DNA of 44,539 nucleotides, from contig CAYMRB010000018.1 of NCBI GenBank assembly GCA_964392615.1, positions 1 to 44,539 of the forward strand, read 5' to 3'. The translations under genes and the position numbers were made by a program. The notes beneath the pieces are model-generated. The model was not told where the DNA came from. It saw only the letters and a list, made by a program, of their open reading frames with translations, and did no database searches. This document shows positions 7,495-14,335 of the stretch, piece by piece. The stretch's first letter is position 1. Every line of letters starts with the position of its first letter. This DNA comes from CAYMRB01 sp964392615 (GTDB taxonomy: Bacteria; Planctomycetota; UBA8108).

Positions 7495-9885
7495 ATGAGC
7501 CGCATGGACGGGTGTCATCGTCGTCGCGACGACTGGGCGATGCGAGTCGCGCGCGTCGCCGTACTGGTTTGTGTTGCGGGGCTATGGGCCTGTGGTGGCG
7601 GCAGCGGCGGAAGCCGTCATGCGGCCGCGACTGGCGACGGGGTCACGGTGAGCGGCGTCGTCCTCGACGAGACCGGCAAGCCGGCCATCGGGGCCCTCGT
7701 CTCGGTGCCCGCGAGTGGCGCGGCCGCGTCGACGGCATCCGACGGGTCCTTCACGTTGATCGTCCCGCGCGCCGATCCGCGCTTGCGCGTCGGCGGCCCG
7801 GGCGCGCCGCGATACACGGTGCGGGTGGCCCTTGACGGACGCGACGGTCTCGGCGCGGTGGCGGCGAAGACCGGCGGTGGCGAGTCGACAGTGGCGGACA
7901 AGGCTCCGGTCACCTCGGCGACCGCCGAGCTCGGCGCGCCTCTCTACGTCGCGGACTCGGCGCAGGGGCCGAAGGGGTCGGTGACGGCCGGCGCGCAGGC
8001 GGGGGATACGCTCTTCGCCGATCCGTCATTGCCGTCGCTGTCGCTGCGGATCCTCGCGACCACGGTCGTCAGCTATCCGGCGGGTGCGCCGCACGAGATC
8101 TTCATCGTCGGCGTCTCGATCACGCGGATTCCGGTGCCGCTTCCGGACGGTCGCGCCGCGCGCATGGCGGTGATGGTCGGGCCGGCCGACGTCGCCTTCA
8201 GCACGGCGGCAGAGCTGACGTTTCCGAACAGCGAGGGGGCGGGGCCGGGCGCGACGCTCGACGTCCTTCGCCTCGACCCTGCGACGGGACTGTGGACGGC
8301 CGTGGGCCTCGCGGTCGTCAGTGCGGACGGATCGACAGTCGAGGGCATGCGCATCGCGTCGGGCGGGCTCTGGGCGGCGGTGCCTCCGGCGCGACTGCCG
8401 ACGACGACGATTCAGGGACAAGTGCGGGGTGGCGTGTCGAGGCAGGACGTGTCGGGGTACGGGATCGTCGGGCCGTTCGGTCACACGGCGACGACGGACG
8501 CGGACGGCCTCTTCGCGATGGAGAACGTGCCGGTCTACCCCGGGCAGGCGGTGCGGCTGAGCGTCGTCGCGCCGTTGCGCTTCCGCTACCAGTACTTCAC
8601 GACCGCGCCCGTCACCGCCGTCGTCGATGGCGTGACGGACTGGGGCGAGCTCTCGGTCGACGCGCTCTTCCGGCTGCCGAACCCGCCACCGATCACGTTC
8701 TCACCGCGCAACGGCGCGTCGACCAGTCCGGGGGCGCGGATCGTCGTTACCTTCGGCCGCCGCATGGATCTCGACTCGATCGAGCTCCAGCTCGTGCGCG
8801 GAGTGTCGCGTGAGCAGTCGAGCGTGCGGGGCGCGTATTCGTATCGCTACGACGGGGCGAGCACGCGATTGGAGCTCATCCCGGACAATCCGCTGCAGTC
8901 GAACACGTTCTACACGATCTTCGTGCCGACGGGGTCGCGCGATGTCGACGGCAACGTCGTCGACGGCGATGCGACGTCCAGTCGCTTCTGGGTGCGCGGG
9001 AGCTGGCCGCAGCCGAGAGACGATCAGATCGTCGCGAGCAGCCTGTCGTCGGCGATGGGCTCGTTCGGTGACGAGGTCGTGATCACCGGCCAGAACCTCG
9101 ACGTCAACCAGGTGCACTTCGGAACCGTGCGCGCGGTGCCCCTCTGGCAAGATCCTCAGGGCGGGTCGGTAGGGGTCGAGGTGCCGCCGAACATCGCAGG
9201 CGAGGTGCGCGTGACCGTCGCGGGTGTCGGCGATCTTCCGTTCCGGGCGATCGCGAACCTCGGGACGCTCGACGACGGCACCGCGGCTCCGGTGGCGGGA
9301 GGTCCGCTGCGCATCACGGGGCGGGGCCAGCACCTCGGTGGCGCGCCGACCATAGTGTTCGGAGGGCTCCGCGGTGGCGGATTCGCGATCGTCGCGCCGC
9401 CGGGAGGTTGCCAGGCGGGTGTGCAGTGCTACCAGCTGACGTTGCCGGACGGGATCGATGCCGGCGGCTGCTGGCTCGAGGTCGCCGGCGTGCCGACGGA
9501 TCCGTTCTTCGTGGTCGCACGCCGAGCGGTCGACGACGTGCCGCCGCAGGTCGTAGCGGCGAGCCTGGCGGATGGCGCGAGGCTGGAGGATCCGCACGGC
9601 GCGATCGTCCTGGACTTCTCGGAGCCGATCGACGGTCGCAGCTTCGTGCGCGTCGATGGACCGGCCGGAGCGGTGAACGCTCTGATCGGGACGTTCGCGA
9701 ACGGTGGCGCGCGGTTGACGATCGATCCGCCGGGAGCGGGTTGGCCGACCGACGGCGACGTGACGCTGACGGTCGGAGCGGACGATGCCGCGGACCTCGC
9801 CGGCAATCCTCTCGATCAGGATCCCGGCACGCCGGAGCGCGAGGCGTTCCAATTGCGGTTTGTCGCCGGCCCCGCTGCGCCCTGA
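7495..9885 (+). CDS. Lipoprotein with carboxypeptidase-regulatory-like, Big_5 and IPT/TIG domains
   Basis: A 796-residue surface protein, last gene of the operon. A lipobox-like LWAC lies near residue 33, followed by a Gly/Ser linker. A CarboxypepD_reg-like beta domain follows (VSGVVLDETGKPAIGA, about residues 50-85), and a second one starts near residue 310. A Big_5 Ig-like domain lies near 405-510, two IPT/TIG-like domains at about 515-690, and a C-terminal Big_5 domain (about 690-790). ATG 7495 is preferred over an in-frame ATG at 7468, inside the previous gene, because AAGGG lies nine bases upstream; an ATG at 7540 is also possible. All domains are non-enzymatic beta-sandwiches typical of adhesive or structural surface proteins. 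It could be a substrate exported through the secretin, or a structural partner. Confidence 0.8.
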   Translation: MSRMDGCHRRRDDWAMRVARVAVLVCVAGLWACGGGSGGSRHAAATGDGVTVSGVVLDETGKPAIGALVSVPASGAAASTASDGSFTLIVPRADPRLRVGGPGAPRYTVRVALDGRDGLGAVAAKTGGGESTVADKAPVTSATAELGAPLYVADSAQGPKGSVTAGAQAGDTLFADPSLPSLSLRILATTVVSYPAGAPHEIFIVGVSITRIPVPLPDGRAARMAVMVGPADVAFSTAAELTFPNSEGAGPGATLDVLRLDPATGLWTAVGLAVVSADGSTVEGMRIASGGLWAAVPPARLPTTTIQGQVRGGVSRQDVSGYGIVGPFGHTATTDADGLFAMENVPVYPGQAVRLSVVAPLRFRYQYFTTAPVTAVVDGVTDWGELSVDALFRLPNPPPITFSPRNGASTSPGARIVVTFGRRMDLDSIELQLVRGVSREQSSVRGAYSYRYDGASTRLELIPDNPLQSNTFYTIFVPTGSRDVDGNVVDGDATSSRFWVRGSWPQPRDDQIVASSLSSAMGSFGDEVVITGQNLDVNQVHFGTVRAVPLWQDPQGGSVGVEVPPNIAGEVRVTVAGVGDLPFRAIANLGTLDDGTAAPVAGGPLRITGRGQHLGGAPTIVFGGLRGGGFAIVAPPGGCQAGVQCYQLTLPDGIDAGGCWLEVAGVPTDPFFVVARRAVDDVPPQVVAASLADGARLEDPHGAIVLDFSEPIDGRSFVRVDGPAGAVNALIGTFANGGARLTIDPPGAGWPTDGDVTLTVGADDAADLAGNPLDQDPGTPEREAFQLRFVAGPAAP

Positions 9886-9942
9886 CGTCCCGTTCTGAGT
9901 CGCCCTGGCTCGTTCCGTGCCGTTCGCGCGGTACGCGAGCGA

Positions 9943-9970
9943 TTGTATCCGTATCGCGAGTCGCTATACT
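9943..9970 (+). promoter_or_regulatory. Promoter of the DtxR-family regulator
   Basis: TTGTAT (9943-9948) and TATACT (9965-9970) are separated by 16 bases, one of the best sigma70-type matches in the window. The start of transcription would be near 9977, leaving a leader of about 70 bases. The -10 element overlaps the palindrome at 9951-9969. Confidence 0.6.
9951..9969. promoter_or_regulatory. 19-bp palindrome, candidate autoregulatory operator
   Basis: GTATCGCGAGTCGCTATAC is an inverted repeat of form GTAT-N-GCGA-N-TCGC-N-ATAC: all eight base pairs match apart from one mismatched pair and the central base. It fills the spacer and -10 of the promoter just upstream of a DtxR-type repressor gene. 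DtxR/IdeR boxes are also 19-bp palindromes, although this sequence differs from their consensus. Binding here would block RNA polymerase. Confidence 0.55.
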
Positions 9971-10045
9971 GGCGGTGCGCGGGGTTGTCTCCGTGGTGGA
10001 GCGGGGGCGCCGCGGGTCTCTCTCATCTTGACTGGCCGGAGGAGC

Positions 10046-10603
10046 ATGAACAACGAGGTCTGGAAGGAGTTCGCGGCTCAGGAAGTCACGCACAGCGTCG
10101 CGCACTACCTGACGACGATCTTCGATCTCCTCCAGCGCAAGGGCTACGCGATCCTCAAGGACGTCGCGGACGAGCTCCGGGTGACGAAGGGCTCCGCGTC
10201 GGTACAGGTCAAGAGCCTCAAGGAGAAGGGGCTCGTGGCGGAGGTCGACCGCCACCATCTGAAGCTGACCGACGAGGGCAATATGCTCGCGTGCGGCGTC
10301 ATCTACAATCGCCGCGTGATCATCCACTTCTTCCGCCTGCTCGGGGTCGAGCCGCAGCAGGCCGAGATCGACGCCTGCAAGATCGAGCACCTGTTGAGCC
10401 ACGAGGCGACGCACCGCCTGCTCGCGATGGTGCAGCTCTTGATGTCCGACAAGGTCGCCGCAAAGAAGTTCCGCAAGGAGCTCGCCGGCTTCGAGGCCTG
10501 CTGTCCGTCGCCGGAACGGTGTGAGGTCTGCGAGGAGCAGTGCATCGTCGAGGCCGGGGGATTCACCCAGGCCGGGGGCGACGTTCCGCAGCCGGGCGAG
10601 TGA
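10046..10603 (+). CDS. DtxR/IdeR-family metal-dependent transcriptional regulator
   Basis: A 185-residue protein. The N-terminal winged helix (residues about 16-75) matches DtxR/MntR regulators. The dimerisation and metal-binding domain follows, with Cys111-x2-Glu114-His115 in DACKIEHLLS, corresponding to the primary site of DtxR; the Cys favours iron-type over MntR-type regulators. The positions I align with the DtxR ancillary residues His79, Glu83 and His98 appear to be Asn, Ile and Glu, so the second site is altered. The C-terminus has a Cys cluster (CC, then CEVCEEQC) in place of an SH3-like domain, perhaps an extra metal or redox site. ATG 10046 follows GGAGGAG closely; the open frame extends further upstream without other support. 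It probably represses itself through the palindrome at 9951-9969. Confidence 0.85.
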   Translation: MNNEVWKEFAAQEVTHSVAHYLTTIFDLLQRKGYAILKDVADELRVTKGSASVQVKSLKEKGLVAEVDRHHLKLTDEGNMLACGVIYNRRVIIHFFRLLGVEPQQAEIDACKIEHLLSHEATHRLLAMVQLLMSDKVAAKKFRKELAGFEACCPSPERCEVCEEQCIVEAGGFTQAGGDVPQPGE

Positions 10604-10648
10604 GCGACCGCCGAGGGCCTCGGCGCACACTCTCACGCGAGAAATGGC

Positions 10649-10676
10649 TTGCCCTCGTCGTGCGGAGTTCCAGAAT
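10649..10676 (+). promoter_or_regulatory. Candidate tRNA-Val promoter
   Basis: TTGCCC (10649-10654) and CAGAAT (10671-10676) are 16 bases apart. The predicted start near 10683 lies about 20 bases before the mature tRNA, a normal short leader. Confidence 0.4.
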
Positions 10677-10702
10677 GGCCGCACGCCAAAACGGTTTTCA
10701 GT

Positions 10703-10779
10703 GGGCGCGTAACTCAATCGGCTAGAGTGCCACCCTTACAAGGTGGAAGTTCCCAGTTCGAGTCTGGGCGCGCCCACCA
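10703..10779 (+). tRNA. tRNA-Val (anticodon UAC)
   Basis: A complete cloverleaf can be folded by hand. The acceptor stem is GGGCGCG (10703-10709) with CGCGCCC (10769-10775), and the D stem is ACTC/GAGT. The anticodon stem is CCACC/GGTGG with loop CTTACAA, giving anticodon TAC at 10737-10739. The T stem is CCCAG/CTGGG with loop TTCGAGT. The discriminator is A (10776) and CCA is encoded (10777-10779). All stems pair perfectly. Confidence 0.97.
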
Positions 10780-10799
10780 ACCTGAAACTCCCAGAAACA

Positions 10800-10835
10800 C
10801 GGGCCCTGCGGCAATCGGCCGCAGGGCCCGTTTTC
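10800..10835 (+). terminator. Rho-independent terminator after tRNA-Val
   Basis: A perfect 13-bp GC-rich stem, CGGGCCCTGCGGC (10800-10812) with GCCGCAGGGCCCG (10818-10830), closes a five-base loop and is followed by TTTTC. It ends the tRNA transcript. Confidence 0.93.
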
Positions 10836-11136
10836 TTGCCCTGGGGAAGGGGTCCAACGAATTCGACGTACCGTTGACCGATGAAATCTCCGCCTGGAGA
10901 GAGCTTTCCGAGTGGCTCCTCGACTCCTCCGACATCGTTTTCGATCTGCCTGATGACTCTCCCCGCGGACTCGAAGGCGGTAGCGTCGACCGGCTTCGCG
11001 TCGTGCACCGGATCGCAACGTCCGCCGTCCTTGGACTTTCAGGCAGCGGCCTTCAACTCAACAATCGGGAGATGCCGACGGCCTTCGTGGACGGTCACGT
11101 TCAAGACCAGCCGACTCGGTCGACTCCCGAGCTTCG
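10836..11136. other. Gene-poor stretch between the tRNA terminator and a transposase remnant
   Basis: Both strands have open frames with fairly high GC at third positions: + about 10862-11161, and - about 10840-11008. Neither has a good start with a ribosome binding site or a recognisable domain. Just downstream of the remnant on the minus strand, around 11060-11085, another frame reads IVELKAA, like the segment ILELKAARGW of the same transposase family. The stretch may therefore hold decayed mobile DNA. Confidence 0.4.
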
Positions 11137-11307
11137 CTACTGGCAGGGCGGCTGTGCCTGAAGGCGCACGCGGGCGTTCGAGCTGTTCGCAGCCCAGCCG
11201 CGAGAACGGACGATGGCGAGGCGGGCCACGGAGATGACGTGGAGAAGAGCGAACCTGACGTGCTCAGGCCAGCTATTCGGCAGCGGAATGTCGGTGTCAA
11301 CGGCCAC
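11137..11307 (-). pseudogene. Truncated transposase/integrase N-terminus
   Basis: A 56-residue reading frame begins at GTG 11307, with GGAGG five bases upstream, and stops at TAG 11137. It contains WPEHVRFALLHVISVARLA followed by RGWAANSSNARVRLQA. From memory this matches the N-terminal part of a family of integrase-core (DDE) transposases in which the segment is followed by a coiled coil and then ILELKAARGW. Here the frame stops right after LQA, and a shifted frame resumes with IVELKAA further on, so deletion and frameshift have destroyed the gene. No terminal inverted repeats were found. It lies just past a tRNA gene, a common landing site for mobile DNA. Confidence 0.55.
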
Positions 11308-11384
11308 AGTCACCTCCGAGAAGAGAGTCGCTGGTCGGGACTCCCCTCACCGCACTCCGGTTTCCGACGACGGCAGGATGGTGT

Positions 11385-14297
11385 TCAGCGTTCGAGCTCG
11401 ACGATGACGTAGGGGGCCGTCTCGTCCAAGTCGGGCCAGATCGCGCCGTTGCCGTGCGTGTCGATGACCTCGAGGAAGTACATGAAGTCGAATCGTGCCT
11501 TCATGTGCTCGGCAGGGACTTCGGCGGCCCACGTGCCGTCGGTATCCGCCCGAGACATCTCGAGCGTGCGGTAGTCCTCGTACTGGCTGACGCCGCGATA
11601 GCGCAGGCGAACGGATTGCACGGCGGACGCGTCGGACACTCTGGCGCGCACGACGAGCGGCTCGTCGGCCTTCGCACGTGTGATCGGTGCGTGCTGCACG
11701 GTCGGGGCCGCGTCGTCGTCGGTCGCGGTGATTCTCCAGACCGTCGTACGGGTCGGCGGAACCGTCGTGCGTTGGCCCGTAGCCTCGACTGCTTCGATCG
11801 AGTAGCTCGACCCGGTGGCGATCCACGCCAATGGAATGACGCCACTGTAGACGTGGGGTCCGCTCTGTGTCAGCGTGACGACCCTCGGTGGCGGACGGCG
11901 CGATGCGGCGTCGCCCAGGACAACGAGCGCGCGAACGTGCTCGAGTGACGTTTTCGCGCCGACCGTCGCTCGAATCTCGACATCCGTACCGTTTCCCACG
12001 CGGCGCACCGGCACGTGCACGATGGAGGGCGCGTTCCCCTCGACCCGCGGAGTGAACTCTCGTCGCCGCGCCCGAAGTGCTTCGAGCCCTCGGCGCAGCG
12101 GCGCGAGCTCATCTCGCCAGTGACCGCACAGGTCGGCGCTTCGCCGTCCGAACCGGAGATCGTCGTCGTACACGTCTCCGGCTGCCGTGACGATGCGTTC
12201 CCACGCGGCGATCGCGTTCGACTCGAAGCGAATCGCATCGTCGAGGCTCGCGAGGTCGCCCGCGCGAGCGAACAACGCGTAGCTCTGGCCAGCCAGGGCG
12301 CGCCACGAATGATACCGTGCCAGGTGCGCGAGGATCTTCAGGTCGACGATCGTGCACTCGAACTCGCGACCGCGGCGATCGTCGACACGCGCCTCGGCCT
12401 CGCTGATGAACTCGAGCACGTCGTTGGCGGCGCGTGCGAACCAGCGGCTCGACTCGGCGGGCCAGATCTTCGCCGAGTCCTCCGCGGCGAGCAGGTGACG
12501 TGCGGCGTCGTCCATCGACAGGAATTGTTCGGTGTCGCTCGGCAAGGCCTTCGCGTAGGCGGGCAGGTCTTCCTGGCGTTGGCGTGCGACCCACCCGCGC
12601 GTCATCGGAAAGTGCTTGTACGGGTGCGAATACGCGACCGCGCGCGGCAAGACCTGGCTCGCGCGATGGAGCGCTCGCTCGACGAAGGGGCCCGCGGCGC
12701 CGAAGCGACGCTCGAATTCGCGCTCCCAGACTTCGGACGGAGTGTCGGGATCGTAGCCCAGACGTCCGAACACCTGGAAGTAGTGCCAGTACCTCTCGAA
12801 TTCCCAGCGGTAGTGACGGTAGGGCTCGCGGTGGATGTTGAACGTCGCCGCGTCGTGCGGCTGATCCTGCATCTTCGTCGACAGCGGCTCGTTGACCTCG
12901 AAGCCCTCGCCGTCGTAGAGGTGCGTGCTCGCCGCGAAACGACGCGCGTATACGGGATCGGCCCATAGGAGCAGTCGGCTCGTGCCGCCGTTCCACAGGC
13001 GCCAGTGCATCGGATAGCGCCGAGGGTATCGCAGCAGATCGGCGTAGCCGTGACGGCGATCGTGTTGGTTGCGCGGATGGACGTGCGTCGGGTGAAACGG
13101 CATCCCCATCTGCTCCATCCAGTACTTCGTGCAGATGCGGATATCGATGCCCCGGTCGACGGCCAGGTCGATCAGCTCGTGCGGGAAGTTCTTGGCGCGC
13201 GCGTCGAAACGCAGGCCGGGGCGGATGTCCTGCACGACGCGGTAGATGTCGCTCCAGAACTCGCGCATCTCGCCGCGCCGCAGGCCGGATTCTCCGTGCA
13301 TGCGGAACTGGATCGCATCGATCTCCGGCAACTCGCGCAGCCACTTCGCGAGCGCCGTGCGCGTGTACGCACGCAGGTTGTCCGCGGTCAGCCCCCAGGC
13401 GATCCCCTCGGTCGGCTGACGCGCTCTCTCGGTCGGTCCCTGAACACCGCCGCGGTAGATGTGGTCCCAGATGCCGATCGTGAAGTCGAGGCCGCGCTCG
13501 TGGGTCATGGCGATGACCCGGCGCAGCGATTTCAAATTGCGCTGTTGCTCTTCAGGCGTGATGCCGACGACGCGCACGTCGGGGAAGCCGTCGACGTCGA
13601 AGAAGTACGGATAGGGCGGCGAGAAGTAGCCCCAGTTCTCGTAGCCGAATATGAGCACGAACGTGTTGAAGCGATTGCGCGCCAGCGTGTCGAGGTATGC
13701 GGCCCAGAACGCCTCGTCGTGAAAGAGGCGCTCGAACCGCGCCCGGTGAAACGTGAAGAGCGACAGCGCGCGGTCGGAGACGTACGGGCTCTGCCTCGCG
13801 TCGCGCACCTCGCTCAACGGCATGCGGGAGTCGGCGGCCCAGCCGACGCGATCGGCGGTGTCGAGCAGTGCGTACATCAGACCACGATCGTCGGCGCCAC
13901 AAATGATGAACGCCGACCGAGCGCCGCGCCGGCTGCGGCGGATCAGCAGCGACTCGGCGTCACGGGGCGGCTCGATGCCTTCGGCGCGTAGCCACTTGGC
14001 GGCTGCTCCGCTGCCGGTCGCCAGGCCCGCGACGACGAGATCGCTGCCCGGCAGCGCCGCGTCGACGGTCGCGACTCGAGCGACACGAACGCGGCGCGTT
14101 TCGAGCGCCCCGACGAGCTTGCGCAGGCCATGACGTGTGCCGGGACCGATATCGCGATCGACGACGATCGACACCTCAGCCTGAGTCGCGATGGCCGCGT
14201 CCTGCGCTGGCGGACGCTCGATCGCGCCCAGCATCGCCAGGGCGACCCAGGCGCTTGTCACGCGAAGACGCGCACGTCGGCTGTCTCTGTCGTTCAT
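11385..14297 (-). CDS. Secreted glycoside hydrolase-like protein (GH20/GH67-like barrel)
   Basis: A 970-residue exported protein with an N-terminal signal-like segment (residues about 10-30). A GH20b/GH67N-like alpha/beta domain lies at about 40-165; its segment IICGADDRGLMYALLDTADRVGW is typical of the domain preceding the barrel in alpha-glucuronidases and hexosaminidases. A probable TIM barrel follows at about 190-480, with acidic residues in FRMHGESGL. A helical region and two C-terminal Ig-like beta domains (about 760-970) complete it. ATG 14297 has GAGG about six bases upstream; the open frame continues further upstream but that part overlaps the next gene. The stop of the NPCBM-dihaem-FGE gene is 38 bases upstream, so both are probably one transcription unit. 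The substrate and exact family cannot be named from sequence alone. Confidence 0.75.
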   Translation of the reverse strand: MNDRDSRRARLRVTSAWVALAMLGAIERPPAQDAAIATQAEVSIVVDRDIGPGTRHGLRKLVGALETRRVRVARVATVDAALPGSDLVVAGLATGSGAAAKWLRAEGIEPPRDAESLLIRRSRRGARSAFIICGADDRGLMYALLDTADRVGWAADSRMPLSEVRDARQSPYVSDRALSLFTFHRARFERLFHDEAFWAAYLDTLARNRFNTFVLIFGYENWGYFSPPYPYFFDVDGFPDVRVVGITPEEQQRNLKSLRRVIAMTHERGLDFTIGIWDHIYRGGVQGPTERARQPTEGIAWGLTADNLRAYTRTALAKWLRELPEIDAIQFRMHGESGLRRGEMREFWSDIYRVVQDIRPGLRFDARAKNFPHELIDLAVDRGIDIRICTKYWMEQMGMPFHPTHVHPRNQHDRRHGYADLLRYPRRYPMHWRLWNGGTSRLLLWADPVYARRFAASTHLYDGEGFEVNEPLSTKMQDQPHDAATFNIHREPYRHYRWEFERYWHYFQVFGRLGYDPDTPSEVWEREFERRFGAAGPFVERALHRASQVLPRAVAYSHPYKHFPMTRGWVARQRQEDLPAYAKALPSDTEQFLSMDDAARHLLAAEDSAKIWPAESSRWFARAANDVLEFISEAEARVDDRRGREFECTIVDLKILAHLARYHSWRALAGQSYALFARAGDLASLDDAIRFESNAIAAWERIVTAAGDVYDDDLRFGRRSADLCGHWRDELAPLRRGLEALRARRREFTPRVEGNAPSIVHVPVRRVGNGTDVEIRATVGAKTSLEHVRALVVLGDAASRRPPPRVVTLTQSGPHVYSGVIPLAWIATGSSYSIEAVEATGQRTTVPPTRTTVWRITATDDDAAPTVQHAPITRAKADEPLVVRARVSDASAVQSVRLRYRGVSQYEDYRTLEMSRADTDGTWAAEVPAEHMKARFDFMYFLEVIDTHGNGAIWPDLDETAPYVIVELER

Positions 14298-14335
14298 GAC
14301 CGACCTCGATTCCGTTGGATGCCAATTCGTCGTGC

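Noticed and set aside
10714..10935. Minus-strand frames over the tRNA reading RPDSNWE or APRLELGT
   Set aside because: These are well-known false proteins produced by translating tRNA genes and their flanks.
10862..11161. Plus-strand frame after the tRNA terminator
   Set aside because: Composition is somewhat protein-like, but there is no start with a ribosome binding site, no domain, and it overlaps a transposase remnant on the other strand.
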